Counted from the stretch's first letter, positions 45,209 to 56,654 are shown. The stretch: DNA of 64,000 nt from Penium margaritaceum (GCA_023375785.1 SZWC01008586.1:4269-68268), one strand, 5' to 3'. Numbers and translations are program-made. Notes: generated from the letters alone by a model not told the origin.

Positions 45209-46979
45209 CACAGGTCGAAGGACCGGATGATGCTGTCCACTTTGGCATGGAAGGCCATCCATGCCTCCTCACGGTCCTCGGCATCATGGTGGTCGACCCC
45301 TTCCTCGTCACTGGACACTGAGACGGGGCCGACGACCTCCTGCCCCCCCTCCCCCCCTCCTCCTCCTCCTCCTCCTCCTCCTCTACCCCCACCTTTCCCC
45401 CTTCAACCCCCTCCTCATCCTCGTCCTCCTCCTTGTCCCCCCCCTCCTCCTCCTCCCCCTCCTCCTCCTCCTCCTCCTCCTCCTCTACCCCCACCTTTCC
45501 CCCTTCAACCCCCTCCTCATCCTCGTCCTCCTCCTTGTCCCCCCCCTCCTCCTCCTCCCCCTCCTCATCCTCCTCCTCCTCCTCCTCCTCCTCCTCCTCT
45601 TCGGCAGGGGGTGCATCATCCGCCTCATCCCCTGAGAACCCCATGGCGTCCACGTTCGACCGGCAGGAAGCCCTCATGTTATGCTCTACATCTAGCTCAG
45701 CAACGCGTGCGACCACCATCTGCTCGGGAGTTGGGGCCTCCATGTTATGGCATCTCCGCCGGACATGGCCTTGCTTGCAACAGCGGGCACAAATGCGCCG
45801 TCTTTTGATCTTGGTGTACCTGTCCAAGCGCATGGTGGCTGGACGCCCGCGCCCCCGACTTGGGCCTGGCTGCTTCCACTTCGGCTCTGCCAGCTTCACC
45901 TGCCGTACCTTTGGCAATGGGAACGGGGCGTTGTAGGTCTGCTTGTAACTCAGGTTCAGGTAGCCGAAGTCGACGTACGCCACAGGGTTCAGCGCGTTCT
46001 CCAGCAGGAGGCTACACGCATGCGGGCACGGCACCCCATACTCCCGCCAGCGTCCGCACGAACAGTCCTTCGTGGTGGGATTGACATTGCGTGGAGTGCC
46101 GTCACGACGCAATACTGTGCCGCTTTTCCATGGTCCGGTCTCGTCCCCATCCAGGTCCAGTGAATACTCCCTGTTGTGGTCATAGTTGTTCTTCACCTTG
46201 AGGTAGAGCACCGATGCGACGTTGCCCTGGGCGTCGTGTGCCATCTTCTGCCGAATGTGCCACATTCTCTGTACGAACACATGCAGATTGACGAAACAAA
46301 AAAAAGGATACATCTTTCGGAGCTCCACCAGCTTGCCATTCATTGACTCCATGGCGGTGATGTACCCACCGCGAGGAACATGGCAGAACAGCCTGCTCCA
46401 GTTCTCCTTGGGGATGCCGGGCTCTCCATTCCCGCCCAGTAGGTAATCCACTGCCCTTGGCACAGTGTGGTGCATCTCGGACAGGTAGGCAACCAATCCG
46501 CCAGCGTCGTTACGTGTGCCAGCTTCCAGAAGAGAGCGTCCAACCTGTCCTGGCACCGAGATTGCACGTTGCGCATAAGGTGCCACGTGCAGTACGTGTG
46601 TGTCGCCCCCGGGTAGTATGGCCTCCACGGCGTTGGCCAATCCCTTCTCACGGTCTGAGATGAACGTTGTTCCTTCTTGTGCGGCGGTGGGGTACGCTGC
46701 TACCACCAAATCAGAGAACCAACTCCAGTTGCGCTCATCTTCCCCAAACACCAAGGCATAGGCAGCGGGCATGGCATTGTCATTTGCGTCGAAGAATTGT
46801 ATGATGAGGAGTACTTGCTTGTGGCCGTTTTTGAGGTGTGTACCATCTATGACGAGGACCCGCCTGGTATACTCGAAACCTCTCTTGCAGGTACCGAGAG
46901 GGACGAAAACTTGGTCGAAGGCGCCCGTGACGCTGTCTTTCTCGGCTTTAGCAATGGCCAGCGGGTCGACCCGCAGCAA
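45209..46979 (-). pseudogene. MULE transposase, catalytic and zinc-finger exon
   Basis: The exon encodes the MULE DDE domain (VLVIDGTHLKNG with the first Asp, FISDREKGL with the second, AMESMNGKL with the Glu), a SWIM zinc finger (CSCGRWREYG then CPHACSLL, about 46020-46070), a CCHC knuckle CARCCKQGHVRRRC (about 45755-45800) and a very acidic tail (about 45360-45610). The conserved CTWHLMRN helix block is present, but in a neighbouring frame: between about 46605 (a run of C on the + strand) and about 46490 the frame is shifted and then restored, so the ORF stays open with a wrong segment. MULE transposases cut and paste the element by binding its inverted ends. It follows a 84-bp intron on the right. 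Confidence 0.8.
45378..45600 (-). repeat. duplicated acidic-tail repeat in the transposase
   Basis: Two copies of a roughly 108-bp unit made of GAG codons plus a GVEGGKVGVE segment. It lengthens the Glu/Asp tail of the transposase and may vary in length. Confidence 0.75.
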
Positions 46980-47063
46980 CTGCATGAAACAACACTTTGA
47001 ACATGTTTAGTCCCTAACGTATCACATGTCTGAAGTCACAAAAAGCAAAGCGGGAAAACATAC
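46980..47063 (-). other. 84-bp intron of the MULE transposase
   Basis: Minus strand donor GAG|GTATGT at 47064/47063 and acceptor TTTCATGCAG at 46980. Removing it joins YVEE to LLRVDPLAIAKAEKDS in phase 0, continuous with MULE homology on both sides. Confidence 0.75.
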
Positions 47064-47409
47064 CTCCTCCACGTAACCCGGGAACATGCTCCACGAGTCC
47101 GACTTCTTGCCGTAAATATTCTCCAAACATGCTTTCTTCGTACGGTAAAGGGTGGTGTAGGGGACCTTTGTGTTGGCCAATTCTGTAACGACCGCTTGCA
47201 GCGCCTTGGGCTTCACAGAGGGGTCCTTCGCGATGGTGCTCTCAATCTGCCGTGCAATCCACCTCATGGAGCGCACGGGGTTACCCTGGCCAAGTCCGGG
47301 GTCACAAAGGTGGCCATCCACGAATGACGTGATGTTCACTGCTCCGGACTTCTTGCAGTACGCAGCACGCACGATCCACGGGCAATTCTTCGTCGCATAC
47401 TGCTTGCAC
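47064..47409 (-). pseudogene. MULE transposase, N-terminal DNA-binding part (second half)
   Basis: It encodes KQYATKNCPWIVRAAYCKKS, ITSFVDGHLC and the helical part up to MFPGYVEE. This is the MuDR-type N-terminal domain with the CPW..RA...H.C pattern. It continues from the exon part at 53837-53979 on the other side of LTR-J and is followed by the 84-bp intron. Confidence 0.78.
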
Positions 47410-48355
47410 CAAATTGGAAATATTTTAGGGCATGCAGGCCCATGCAAAAATGAACATGAGCTCTGTGTGTGAGTGCGATGCAAGGCAACAAGAATTTGGC
47501 TAAGTCTGGAACGTTGAATATAAAAGAACAAGGAGAGAGTTCAAATGAGCCCCTAGCGGGCTTAAGTAGGGGCGCCGGCAGCAAGTCGCACCAGGCCCCA
47601 TCACCCCCGCTAAACCCACGCCCTCCTCTATCATATACCGCCAACGTGGGTATATGGATAATGCAACGGCATCAGTCGTGACGGGTGGAAACCACACAAA
47701 CTAACACTCCCCCTTGCTGACATAGCCGTCCACGCCAGAACAATTGAACGAAGGCACGAGACAACAACGTATGCCAAACCACAATGTGCACCAGTAAACC
47801 ACACACCCACACTGATCTGCTACCTATCGAAGGTCTCCCTCGACACTGGCACATCTCACCAAGTGTCTGGGTCTCGACCATGAGAGGAGTGATGCACACG
47901 CGCACAAACCAGTGTAATGCACATCATACACATGTCAGACGACAAGATGGTCTCCTCGTGACACTAGCGGTACCAATGCCCGGGTCTCGACCGCCACGAG
48001 CAATCCAACACAATAGCACCATCATCCAAACACAGGACCATGGGAGGATCTCCTCGTAACACGGGTACAACTCACCACGTGTCCGGGTCTCGACCACTAA
48101 GAGCGGCCCAGCTCGCATGCACATGCCACACGCAGTATAGCCACACACCAAGACACACAATCACATGGTCTCCTCGTGACACTGGTACAACCTACCAAGT
48201 GTCCGGGTCTCGACCAATAGTGTGCTACCATCCACATGCAAATGTGCACGCACGTCGCATGAGCCACACACCGGATGCTATAGATGCTCACAGAAGCGCA
48301 TGGACCTCACCATGCATCTCCCATGACGTCGCGTCAGGTCGAGGTCCACACAACA
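47410..48355 (-). repeat. left (3') LTR of LTR-J
   Basis: Positions 47410-47706 match both ends of the right LTR and finish with a TGTTAG start and a polypurine-like tract (ctcccccttgc). A further stretch to 48355 holds four hairpin modules and ends with TGTTGTGTGG and a second polypurine tract (ctccccctgggc). Either the LTR is 297 bp and the modules follow it, or the whole 946 bp is one modular LTR. The right LTR has two modules inside it, which favours the second reading. Confidence 0.55.
47832..48215 (-). repeat. four hairpin modules in the left LTR-J end
   Basis: Modules at 47832-47879, 47949-47992, 48046-48095 and 48167-48215. Each runs from GGTCTCC to CGGGTCTCGACC on the + strand. The first and fourth have outer stem GACAC/GTGTC, inner TGG/CCA, a 1-nt bulge A and a 9-nt loop. 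The third has AACAC/GTGTC. The second is degenerate. Confidence 0.75.
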
Positions 48356-48671
48356 CTCCCCCTGGGCAGATGAACCTGGTAGCGATGTCCTCGATGGAGA
48401 TTCTGATGTTGTAGCTGAATAGATTCTGGGAAATGAGTCATGTGGTATATCCATCATGCAGAAATAGCTCCCCTTGTCACGTGCGAGTCGGCTCCCATGC
48501 TCAAAGACGAAGTGGTGTCTTCGGCTACGACTCCTCACGTCAATCTGCATCACCTGGAGTGTGCCAGCCCTCGCGTGACTGCCAAGGATCCCAACTCACA
48601 CTCTCTCCTCTCTCCGCTTTACAGGGATGCATCTATGTATGTCGGAGGCAAGGGAATGGACGAGCAACACA

Positions 48672-50970
48672 CTAGCGTGGATGAAGTGGTGGAGCTGGCC
48701 TCCGAGGCGAGATAGAGCATCCTGAGGCACAGGAGTGTACGGCCAGAAGAAGAGGGCTGGAGCGACGAACCGGATCACCACTCATGGATGAAGGTGACGA
48801 TGGAGCAGCTGAGTCTGGTGGACGAAGGTGCGTAATGGCAGCCACACAAGGAGAAGCGATGACGGAGTCGACAGGAGCGATGATGGAGGAAACTGAAGGC
48901 ACGCTCAGCTCTCCTATGGTAGTGTCTCCGTCGAATGTCATACTCAGAGCTGCTACAGGATCCTCCCCGAGTATGGGTGTGCCAGATGTTGGTGGCGGAA
49001 GGCTCGTGCCGATAGTAGTAATGCTCCCCTCCTCTGAGAATCGCTTACGTGCTGCCATCATCTCCCGCTGCAGCATCACTACACGCTCCTGCAGGTCGGT
49101 GCAATCTGCCTCAGACATGTGGAGGTGGCTCACGTCTGCCTCGCGTAGCATAAACTCTACCTCATTGGATGCTACACATGCAGAATGTAGAACTCACGAG
49201 TACAGCTCTATCTGCATCTCTACTGCTGAAGACAATGGAGCCGGTGCTGCTGCATCCTCCTGGTGGTCAACTAAACTCACAATGCACTGAGATGCTGCAA
49301 CATCGGATGCAGCTGTAGGTGTCGCATCCACACCAGAGCTCGTGTCTGTCATACGAGGAGTGAGCAGTCACATGCCAAGAGAGAAGGAGAAAGAGGAGTC
49401 GTCAGAGTCCGTGGAGTATGTGGAAATGTCGTCCGTGCAAGCACTGCCACTCTTAGCATCGATGTGATCAGCACGGTCACCAGCAGGTGGAAACGAAGGG
49501 GCAGAACTCAGCTCCTACTGACGAGGTGACTCCATCTGCATGTACGGATGTGCTCCAGTGTCCTCGACTTCCACCGTAGTGGACACATGTGCAGGACTCC
49601 GACTCGACAATGCCCGTCAAGGCGACCAGCAAGCGCAGCTGGCGCTCACGCAATGTCTCACCGGGAAGGCTGGTCATTGCCACCTGCTCGATGATAGAGT
49701 GAGGACCACCATTTGACTCCATGTATGTCGCTGCTCCATCGTGTGTAGGAGAAGCCGGACACTATAGGAACATGGACGACTCCTCACTGTGAAGCTGGTC
49801 CTCTGGTAGCGTAGATGAGCTTGCTGTGTCTGGTACAACATATGTCCCAACGACATCTCTCAGAAATACTACTATCAAGAATGCCTCAACCTCTAAAAGA
49901 CCAGCCGGCGGACACTGCTCATGCACTGCGACCACTGTCGGGCTGGTGTGAGTCCCATACGCCAACGTCCCTGGACATCCGTATGGGACATCCTGATCCG
50001 CACGATACTCCTGTGCCACCGCCAGGTCGCTACCGATCGGAGTCACGAGTGGCACCGCCAAGGCACGCGAGACCTGCACTCCTCCTGATGCAACTTGCTG
50101 TTGTAGAATGTCTGGCTGCTGCCTCAACGTAGATGTCAACCTCGATGACATGCACGTCCCAAGTACTCCAACACCCACCGGACTAGTGTGAGTCGTCTGC
50201 ACACTCTCCCCCAAAAGTCCAGTAGACGCATCCCGGTCTGTACGAGACTCTTGTGCAACCGCCGGACCCCCACCGGTCGAAGCCGCGAGTGGCACCGCCC
50301 AGGGACGCCATGCCTGTGCTCCTCCTGATGTCACCTGCTGCTGTGGAAGATCTGGATCAAGGCCGGACGATGACATGCAAGTCTCTACCATGTACGTCAT
50401 GCTGGGATCAGACTCCACGCCATGTGCTGTCACTGTATGATCTGAGTGTGCATGAGCTGACGCTCGGGCACCACGGCCCGGCGCAAGTGCGGATCCTGTC
50501 GCTACGGTCACAATAGGCAATGCGCGGTGACCACACTCCCCCTCGACAGGTACAACAACGGAAGCCAAGGAGGTGGAAGATGTATCCAAACCGGCGCGAG
50601 CACGGCGTGCGGAGCGCAGACGTCGACGTCGCGGGGACACACGACTGGAACAACTGCATGAAGACATGTCATCGCAAGGTGGCATCGTGGTCGTAGGAGA
50701 GTGGAGGATCGAGAGGATGGTGGCAGCCTGGGATAGGCCGACAGGTGAAGCTGAAGGGACACCATTGAATGAGGAAGAAAGAGAGGATGAAGGAGATGTG
50801 GTCGAAGAGGCCGTCGACAAACTAGTAGCAGAAGCACGCTCAGTGATGACGAGGTCACAAAGCCGCTTCACCGTCTGCCGCGGGCCATGAATCTCGGCGA
50901 ATATGCTCGCCAGAGGTCTAGCTCGGGGATCTACCAACACCGGCAGATCCGTATGCTGTGGAGGACGCAA
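48672..50970 (-). pseudogene. LTR-J main coding region, no pol
   Basis: Ser/Pro/Ala-rich frames. One frame at 49762-50970 starts near a gag-like zinc-knuckle remnant (CGDGRHGWRRC just upstream, about 51030) and holds a basic block SPRRRRLRSARRARAG followed by SLASVVVPVEGECG, the latter matching LTR-K. The end (about 49050-49150) has a helical segment TDLQERVVMLQREMMAARKR likely to form a coiled coil. I cannot assign a function beyond a gag-like, particle-associated role by analogy. Confidence 0.5.
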
Positions 50971-51223
50971 GCTCAGACGAGGCTGTAGCCAAGGTGGATG
51001 CCAGCCGGGAGGACGCGTCCAACAGCGACGCCAACCATGACGTCCATCACCACAATAGTATCAGGGGAACGCGTAGGGCGCCTGCTCAGATGTCCGCACA
51101 CTCATCTCGTGCACTGGACAATGGATAGGTACTGAGGGCACCTACTCCTGGTGGTAAACACCAAGCCACGGGAGAGAATGAAGCCAGTAGGTACTGTCAC
51201 TTCTGGAAGTCACGGTGTCTGGG

Positions 51224-51667
51224 TCAGCAAACGTGACTAGACGAGATGACCTGCACTACCACAGCACGCCCGGAGAATAGAGTCTGACTAACTACGGCTA
51301 CTAATGCTGCTGCCACTAATAGAGCGAAGACTGCTCCAAGAAGAGAAGGGGTGGCGGCTGTAGGTGTGGCTGCAGCTCCAAGCGGTAGAAGACCCAGCCC
51401 TCGGAGATGGAAAGACTTGAATCCATCGTCGATCCTATGGAGTGAAGTGCGCGCACCAATCCACGGGCCCCAGGAAGATGCCGGTCTAGGACGCGTCTCG
51501 AAGTGGAGATCGCCGGTGACACCACAATCTGCTCTTGTTTGGGAAGGTGAAACTGCAAGCGTTGCTGCAACCGCCGCTGCTGCTGCTACGGAAATTGCTG
51601 TTGCTGTAGTGGCTCCCGCTATTGTAGGTGTCGGTGTTATGTCGGGATGTTCTATGTCTCCGCACAA
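51224..51667 (-). pseudogene. LTR-J first coding frame with hydrophobic segment
   Basis: A 147-codon frame after the leader with an Ala-rich N-terminal part and a C-terminal hydrophobic segment (SLLGAVFALLVAAALVAVVS) long enough to span a membrane. I recognise no family. The counterpart in LTR-K is not obviously similar, so this may be a chance frame in GC-rich DNA. Confidence 0.3.
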
Positions 51668-51760
51668 TTTTTTTTCTTGCCCTCAGCCCCCTTTTTTTTC
51701 CGTTTGCCTTCACCCGCCATTTTTTTTCTTGCTCTATCTTCTTCTCTCTCCCAACCCCCA

Positions 51761-52126
51761 CCCTTTTCGTTTTTTTTTTTCAACTCCTCGGCGCTTTTTT
51801 TTTGCTCACCAGGGGTTTGCCCGTCATCCGGTTCTGGATTGCCCCCTAGAATGGGGGCAGGTCAGGATGGAGGGGGGAATAATAAAAACAGGGGGGGATT
51901 TCAGGTCGCCCCCCCCTCGCTCCTTGCTCGGTCGCTAAANNNNNNNNCCCTTTTCGTTTTTTTTTTTCAACTCCTCGGCGCTTTTTTTTTGCTCACCAGG
52001 GGTTTGCCCGTCATCCGGTTCTGGATTGCCCCCTAGAATGGGGGCAGGTCAGGATGGAGGGGGGAATAATAAAAACAGGGGGGGATTTCAGGTCGCCCCC
52101 CCCTCGCTCCTTGCTCGGTCGCTAAA
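51761..52126. other. second assembly gap with duplicated flanks
   Basis: Eight N at 51940-51947. The 179 bp before it (51761-51939) equal the 179 bp after it (51948-52126). Probably unmerged contig ends. Confidence 0.85.
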
Positions 52127-52129
52127 AAA

Positions 52130-53160
52130 AGTGAGCAAGTGAGCGAGTGAGCGAGTGAGTGGGGAGAAGGGAGGGAGGGGGTCCGCCCCTCCCTCCGTCC
52201 GTCGGCCGACGGGGCCGACGGAGCCGACGGGCCCCTCCGAGGGGCCCCTCAGAGGGGCTCCACGGGGCCCTCCAAGGACCCCCTCGAGGAGGGGGGAAGG
52301 GGGAGAACAGGGCCGATGGACCCCCTCAGAGGGCCCCTCCCTGATGGGTCGAGGGGGCCCCTCCGAGGGGGCGAGGACCCTCAGAGGAGGGCTGCGAGGT
52401 CCTCCTCGCTTCCACAGTAGCAGCTGTAGCGGCAGGTACAGTCGCTACCGTTGCTTCTGCTGCTGCTGCTTCTACTACTGCTACTACTTTTGATGCTGCT
52501 GCTGCTTCTGTTACTGCTCCTACAGCTACTCCTACTGCTGCTGCTTCTCTGCGCAACAACTACTCTTGGTGCTTGCTACTTCTGCTTGCTGCTGCCACCG
52601 CTGCTGTTGCTGCTACCGCCATTACTGCTTGCTGCTCTCGTCACTGTTGCTGTTGCTACACGCTGCTGCTACTGCCATCGCTGTTGCACGCTACTGTTGC
52701 TGCCACCGCTGCTGCAGTGGCTACTGCTGTTGCTATATGCTACTGCTGTTGACGCCGCTGATGCAGCGGCTGATGCGCTGCTGCAGCTGCTATTGCTGCT
52801 ACTGCTGCGCGACACAACGGCTGCTGCTACTGCTGCTGCTGCTGCCTATGCAGCTGCTGCAAATGCTAGTGCTCGCCATTGCTCTGCTGTTGCCACGCGG
52901 CTACTGTTGCTGTGAGCGGCTGCGCTGCCGCCACTACTCCAGGTGTGTGTCAACGCAGCTGCCGCGGCTGCTGCGTCTGCTACTGCTATTGGTGTTGCCG
53001 CTGCAGTTGTTAATGCTACAGTGCACGGCTCACCGTCCTTGTAGCGTTCACGTGCAGTTGCGTCGTGCTCCCTCACGCTGCTACCGGCGTGGCGCCACGT
53101 GGCGCGTTCTCTTTGCGTTCCGTCCACTGTTGCTACTTCTGCTGCTCACACGTCCCCCTG
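52130..53160 (-). repeat. LTR-J leader: GC-rich and GCT-rich tracts
   Basis: About 52150-52400 is built of GGGGCC/CCGACGG-type repeats with many small inverted repeats. About 52440-53000 is GCT-rich on the + strand, so AGC/CAG-rich in the element sense, as in the leaders of copia-4 and copia-5. No gene is seen. Confidence 0.6.
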
Positions 53161-53173
53161 TGCTCTGATACCA
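53161..53173 (-). promoter_or_regulatory. primer-binding site of LTR-J
   Basis: Minus strand TGGTATCAGAGCA, initiator-Met type, abutting the LTR at 53174. Confidence 0.85.
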
Positions 53174-53836
53174 AATTTGAAATATTTTAGGACATGCAGG
53201 CTCATGCAAAAATGAACAAGAGCTCTGTGTGTGAGTGCGATGCAAGACGGCAAGAATTTGGCTATGTCTGGAATGCTGAATATGAAAGAACAAGGAGAGA
53301 GTACAAATGAGCCCCTAGCGGGCCTAAGTAAGGGCGCCGACAGCAAGCCGCACCGGGCTCCGTCACCCTCGCTGAACCCAAACGAGTCAGCAGGGAGAAC
53401 ACACTGCGTACACCACTATAACAATAATGGTGGTCTCCTCGAGGCACCGGAACAGCTCTCCGAGTGCCCGGGTCTCGACCACCGAGAAAATAGGAGCAGT
53501 GCCAGAAAATCTTAGAATCAACGTCCAGACACACGGCTTTCCGAACATCAGAAGCGCTAGTACAGCCATCGGGTCTCCTCATCGCACCGGTACAGTCCAC
53601 CGGGTGCGCGGATCTCAACCCACCGAGAACACTTTCCTAGCTCCCGACAAGCCCACATGGTTGCCGGAACGCATCGACCGCGTCTCGCCGGCGCTGTAGG
53701 AGGTGCTGGAGAAGTCTCGGGACACTCCGGAGGCTCGTCGTGTCGTCACGTCCTCCTCTATCAGATACCGCTAACGTGGGTAAATGGATAATGCAATGGC
53801 GTCAGTCGTGACGTGTGGAAGCCACACAAACCAACA
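53174..53836 (-). repeat. right (5') LTR of LTR-J
   Basis: 663 bp, starting TGTTGGTTTGTGTGG on the minus strand at 53836. It contains two hairpin modules. Confidence 0.8.
53432..53620 (-). repeat. two hairpin modules in the right LTR-J end
   Basis: Modules at 53432-53480 (outer stem GGCAC 53443-53447 with GTGCC 53464-53468, inner CGG/CCG, bulge A, loop of 9) and 53572-53620 (outer CGCAC 53583-53587 with GTGCG 53604-53608, inner CGG/CCG, bulge G, loop of 9). Confidence 0.8.
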
Positions 53837-54309
53837 CACTGCGCCACAAAGCGAGTGCGGTCGCTTTTCAACCACCTGAGCGCCATGCGATTGTGAACCA
53901 CATACTCTTCAACGGCGGCTTTGCAAGCGGCCATGTTCTCGTATGTTAAGCCACCGGGGAAGTCCACCGCAACCTTTCACATCTTCGGAGTAGTACGTGG
54001 GGTGGGGTCCGTGATGCGGACGGAGGCAGCCTTCACCATGGCGTCGGTTGCCTTTGCCTCATCGTCAGACCCGAAGGGCAGGCCCTTGGTCGAGTGCACA
54101 CGCCCGCCTACACGGGACATCCTGAGGAGACCCTCAGCTTCAGGGCGTGGGGCCCCATGGACTGCAGGGGGCGGTGCATAGTCTTTCTTGGCGGTGGGTG
54201 TCTGGCGCGTCAAGCACGGATTATCTGTCAAGTCGTCGTCGCTGTCGTCCGGTGGGAACCAGGGTGATGTGAGAGCTTCGCCACCTCTCTGGTGTGTGGT
54301 CCCCGCCAT
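53837..54309 (-). pseudogene. MULE transposase, N-terminal part (first half)
   Basis: From ATG at 54309 a low-complexity acidic start (PPDDSDDDLTDN) leads to DFPGGLTYENMAACKAAVEE and LKSDRTRFVAQC, the beginning of the MuDR-type N-terminal domain. An in-frame TGA at 53977-53979 precedes the conserved block. LTR-J then interrupts right after RFVAQ; the domain goes on at 47409. LTR-K sits about 110 bp upstream of this start. Confidence 0.72.
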
Positions 54310-54417
54310 CAGGAGACATCATGGACACCTTGTTCATAAAATATGGCTTTATATAACTGGGATACCCACGGTCGTCTTGCATGCACCATCAACGAGGCCG
54401 CCATGGGCACGAGGAAA

Positions 54418-55228
54418 TACAAAAATGAGTCTAGGGCATGCAGGCCCATGCTGAATGAGACATGAGCTCTAGTGGTGAGCGAGAGAAAAGCATTGCCAAA
54501 ATTTGGATAAGTCTGGAACAATTGAATTAAGAATGAGGAGAGAGTACAATGAGCCCTACGACGAGCTTATATACTGGGGACTGATGGCTAGCCCACCAGG
54601 CCCCGTCATCCCTGCCGCACCAAAAGGCACGGACGGGGAATATACACGTCCCAGAACATGAAACCACACACTGGAGGTCTCCCGAGGCACCGGAACAGCC
54701 AACCGTGAGCCCGGGTCTTGACCGACAAGAAAATATCTAATATACCCCAAATACAACCAGACTCTACGGTGACACACTAGCATCACGGGCTAGCCAAGCT
54801 AGGCAAGTTTAGGCCTCCCGAGACGCCGGAACACGTAACTGGGCGTCCGGGTCTCAGCCACATGCAAGCTACACATGTCTGACAAAAGGTCTCAATCAAA
54901 GGACTCGATCAATGGTGCTGGGTCTCCCGCGGTACCGGTACAAACCACCGTGTACCCGGTTCTCGACCACAGAGAGAGTGCACAACCTGTCAGAGACAAT
55001 ACGCTGTCAATCTCTATGGGGTTTCCAGGAGCACTGGCACAAACCACAAAGTGTCCGGGTCTCGACCACCGAGAAAAGTCTATCAAACATGCATGAATGA
55101 TCTAGGCGGTTAGAATGCACCACATGTGTCTCAAAAGGAGTAATGTAGTCACTAGAGAACCATCAGCTCAAACTAGGAGGCTCTCCCTAAACAAGGCTAC
55201 ATGATAGCTCAAAGCCCATACACCAACA
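54418..55228 (-). repeat. left (3') LTR of LTR-K
   Basis: 811 bp, TGTTGGTGTATGG start at 55228. A TATATAA box on the minus strand lies at 54568-54574. It contains four hairpin modules. Confidence 0.88.
54676..55067 (-). repeat. four hairpin modules in the left LTR-K end
   Basis: Modules at 54676-54723 (outer stem GGCAC/GAGCC), 54813-54859 (GACGC/GCGTC), 54921-54968 (GGTAC 54931-54935 with GTACC 54952-54956, inner CGG/CCG, bulge T) and 55019-55067 (AGCAC/GTGTC). Each has a 9-nt loop and a one-base bulge on the 3' side of the + strand. Confidence 0.8.
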
Positions 55229-55716
55229 CTCCCCCTGGGTTGCAAGAGCTGTCGACAAGGTACCAGCTGAGAAGATACAAATGCTCCCCCGCGATGAGAT
55301 CGTGCTGAGAACATCAACACCAATATCCATGTGCTAGGATGGATCTGCTCCCCCTGCATGCAGAAGGCTGTGAACCTATCGCCTGGAGATAACACTGCAT
55401 CTCCTTTTGGCTCAAACGATCCTGGGAAGAACAATCCAACAATGGACACACCTGATAGTAACTGGAGATGTGAATATGTCATCAGAGAGATGATGATGAG
55501 GCTACAATGGCTACCATGTGCACAAATCACTCACGCACTCTCTAACACCTATAACTCACCACATGGAAGCTGCTAGAGATCCCAACTAGCAATATCTTGG
55601 GTGTCACTCTCATCAGACTCAGAGGGTGCAAGAGTGGAGAAGACGCTGCTGAATGCTCCATGGATGAGAGAGGAGAGAGAGGCTGATCCCCCCACATCTG
55701 GGGGTGGCCAGAGGTG
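55229..55716 (-). other. LTR-K 3' non-coding region
   Basis: It begins with the polypurine tract (minus strand CCCAGGGGGAG, next to the LTR). I see no gene in the next 480 bp. Confidence 0.5.
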
Positions 55717-56520
55717 CTAACCAGCAAACTCCAAAGTAGTACAGGTGGAGAGGATGGTGTTGGAAGATCCTGGAGTGGAGGGTGGAGACAGAGCTGGTTC
55801 GGTGTGTGTGAAACTCACTCCTACAGTCGGTACAACAACTGTACACTCCAATGTGCGTAGATGCTCCTGTACTACAACCAAATCACCCTGGAGACGAGAG
55901 GCACGCTCACGCATCTTGGCATGATCCTCCTGAGTCACTATGCGAAGCTCAAACTCAACATCCTCGAGCACTGCCATCACCTCACTGTACGTGGTGGACA
56001 AGGATTCAGCCACTCTACGGAGTACCACCACCTCCATCTCTGCTGTTGGAAGCTGAGTGGCTCCAGGTGCTGTGCCTTCTGAAGTAAAATGTCTCAAGGT
56101 GTCCAAGGACTGAGACAAAGGGTCATCTGAAGGACGTGGATGCTCGACAACCTGTGAGGTAGGAGGCATGCAAGGCTCAGAGGTGGAGAGAGATGGTCCA
56201 GGTGTAAAGGAGAAGGATGTGGGTGAGCTGAAGGATGGTTCGGGGCTGTCTGATGTGTCGACACTGCTCACTTCATCAGGATCCCCATCTTGTGAGGTGC
56301 TGTCTGAGGGTGCTACGGAACCGGACTCAGAACCATCTGGGTTGTGTCCGCTACAACCCTCAGCAAGTATCTCGGCTAACGTATCCTGTAGTGCACGCAA
56401 CCACCCCTCTGCATCCCTCAGCTCACACTCTCTAGACATCGGGATAAAATCGCTCCTCCCCATGTCCCCAATGAAGGTGTAACCAGGAGCATCCTCCTGT
56501 GGAGGGATATCGTCGGACAA
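55717..56520 (-). CDS. LTR-K acidic coiled-coil protein
   Basis: A 267-codon frame from a start at 56520 (MSDDIPPQEDAPG). It is acidic, with a Ser/Pro-rich centre, and near the C-terminal end a long helical part (VVVLRRVAESLSTTYSEVMA, then KMRERASRLQGDLVVVQEHL) that should form a coiled coil. The same kind of helix ends the LTR-J coding region. No enzyme motif is seen. It is probably the end of a gag-like protein or a separate accessory protein. Confidence 0.5.
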   Translation of the reverse strand: MSDDIPPQEDAPGYTFIGDMGRSDFIPMSRECELRDAEGWLRALQDTLAEILAEGCSGHNPDGSESGSVAPSDSTSQDGDPDEVSSVDTSDSPEPSFSSPTSFSFTPGPSLSTSEPCMPPTSQVVEHPRPSDDPLSQSLDTLRHFTSEGTAPGATQLPTAEMEVVVLRRVAESLSTTYSEVMAVLEDVEFELRIVTQEDHAKMRERASRLQGDLVVVQEHLRTLECTVVVPTVGVSFTHTEPALSPPSTPGSSNTILSTCTTLEFAG

Positions 56521-56654
56521 TATCGCTCGAACAGTAGCGACGTACGTCTCCTGCGCACTGATCTGGGAACGAATCTCATCCTCCTTAGCTCGGCATCTCA
56601 GACAGGAATGACCAGGTGCTTCCGACCTGGTGAAGGGAACTAACTATGCAGTCA

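Larger units (their letters stand above)
47410..53836 (-). mobile_element. LTR-J: non-autonomous LTR retrotransposon in the MULE gene
   Basis: Right to left: 5' LTR (53174-53836), initiator-Met primer site (53161-53173), GCT-rich leader (about 52440-53160), GC-rich stretch (about 52130-52440), gag-position frames (about 49760-51670) and a coiled-coil-like end (about 48670-49150), a polypurine tract (about 48356-48369) and a left LTR (47410-about 48355). No protease, integrase, RT or RNase H is visible. The short repeat CAC flanks it (47407-47409 and 53837-53839). It is a relative of LTR-K. It is broken, with several breaks, and holds an assembly gap at 51940-51947. Confidence 0.75.

Noticed and set aside
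45194-45808. Proline-rich + strand ORF opposite the transposase tail
   Set aside because: It is the antisense of the Glu-codon repeat of the MULE transposase; the conserved domains are all on the minus strand.
52451-53168. Leu/Ala-rich ORFs in the LTR-J leader read as membrane proteins
   Set aside because: GCT/CTG triplet repeats code for Leu or Ala in different phases; the hydrophobicity is a composition effect.
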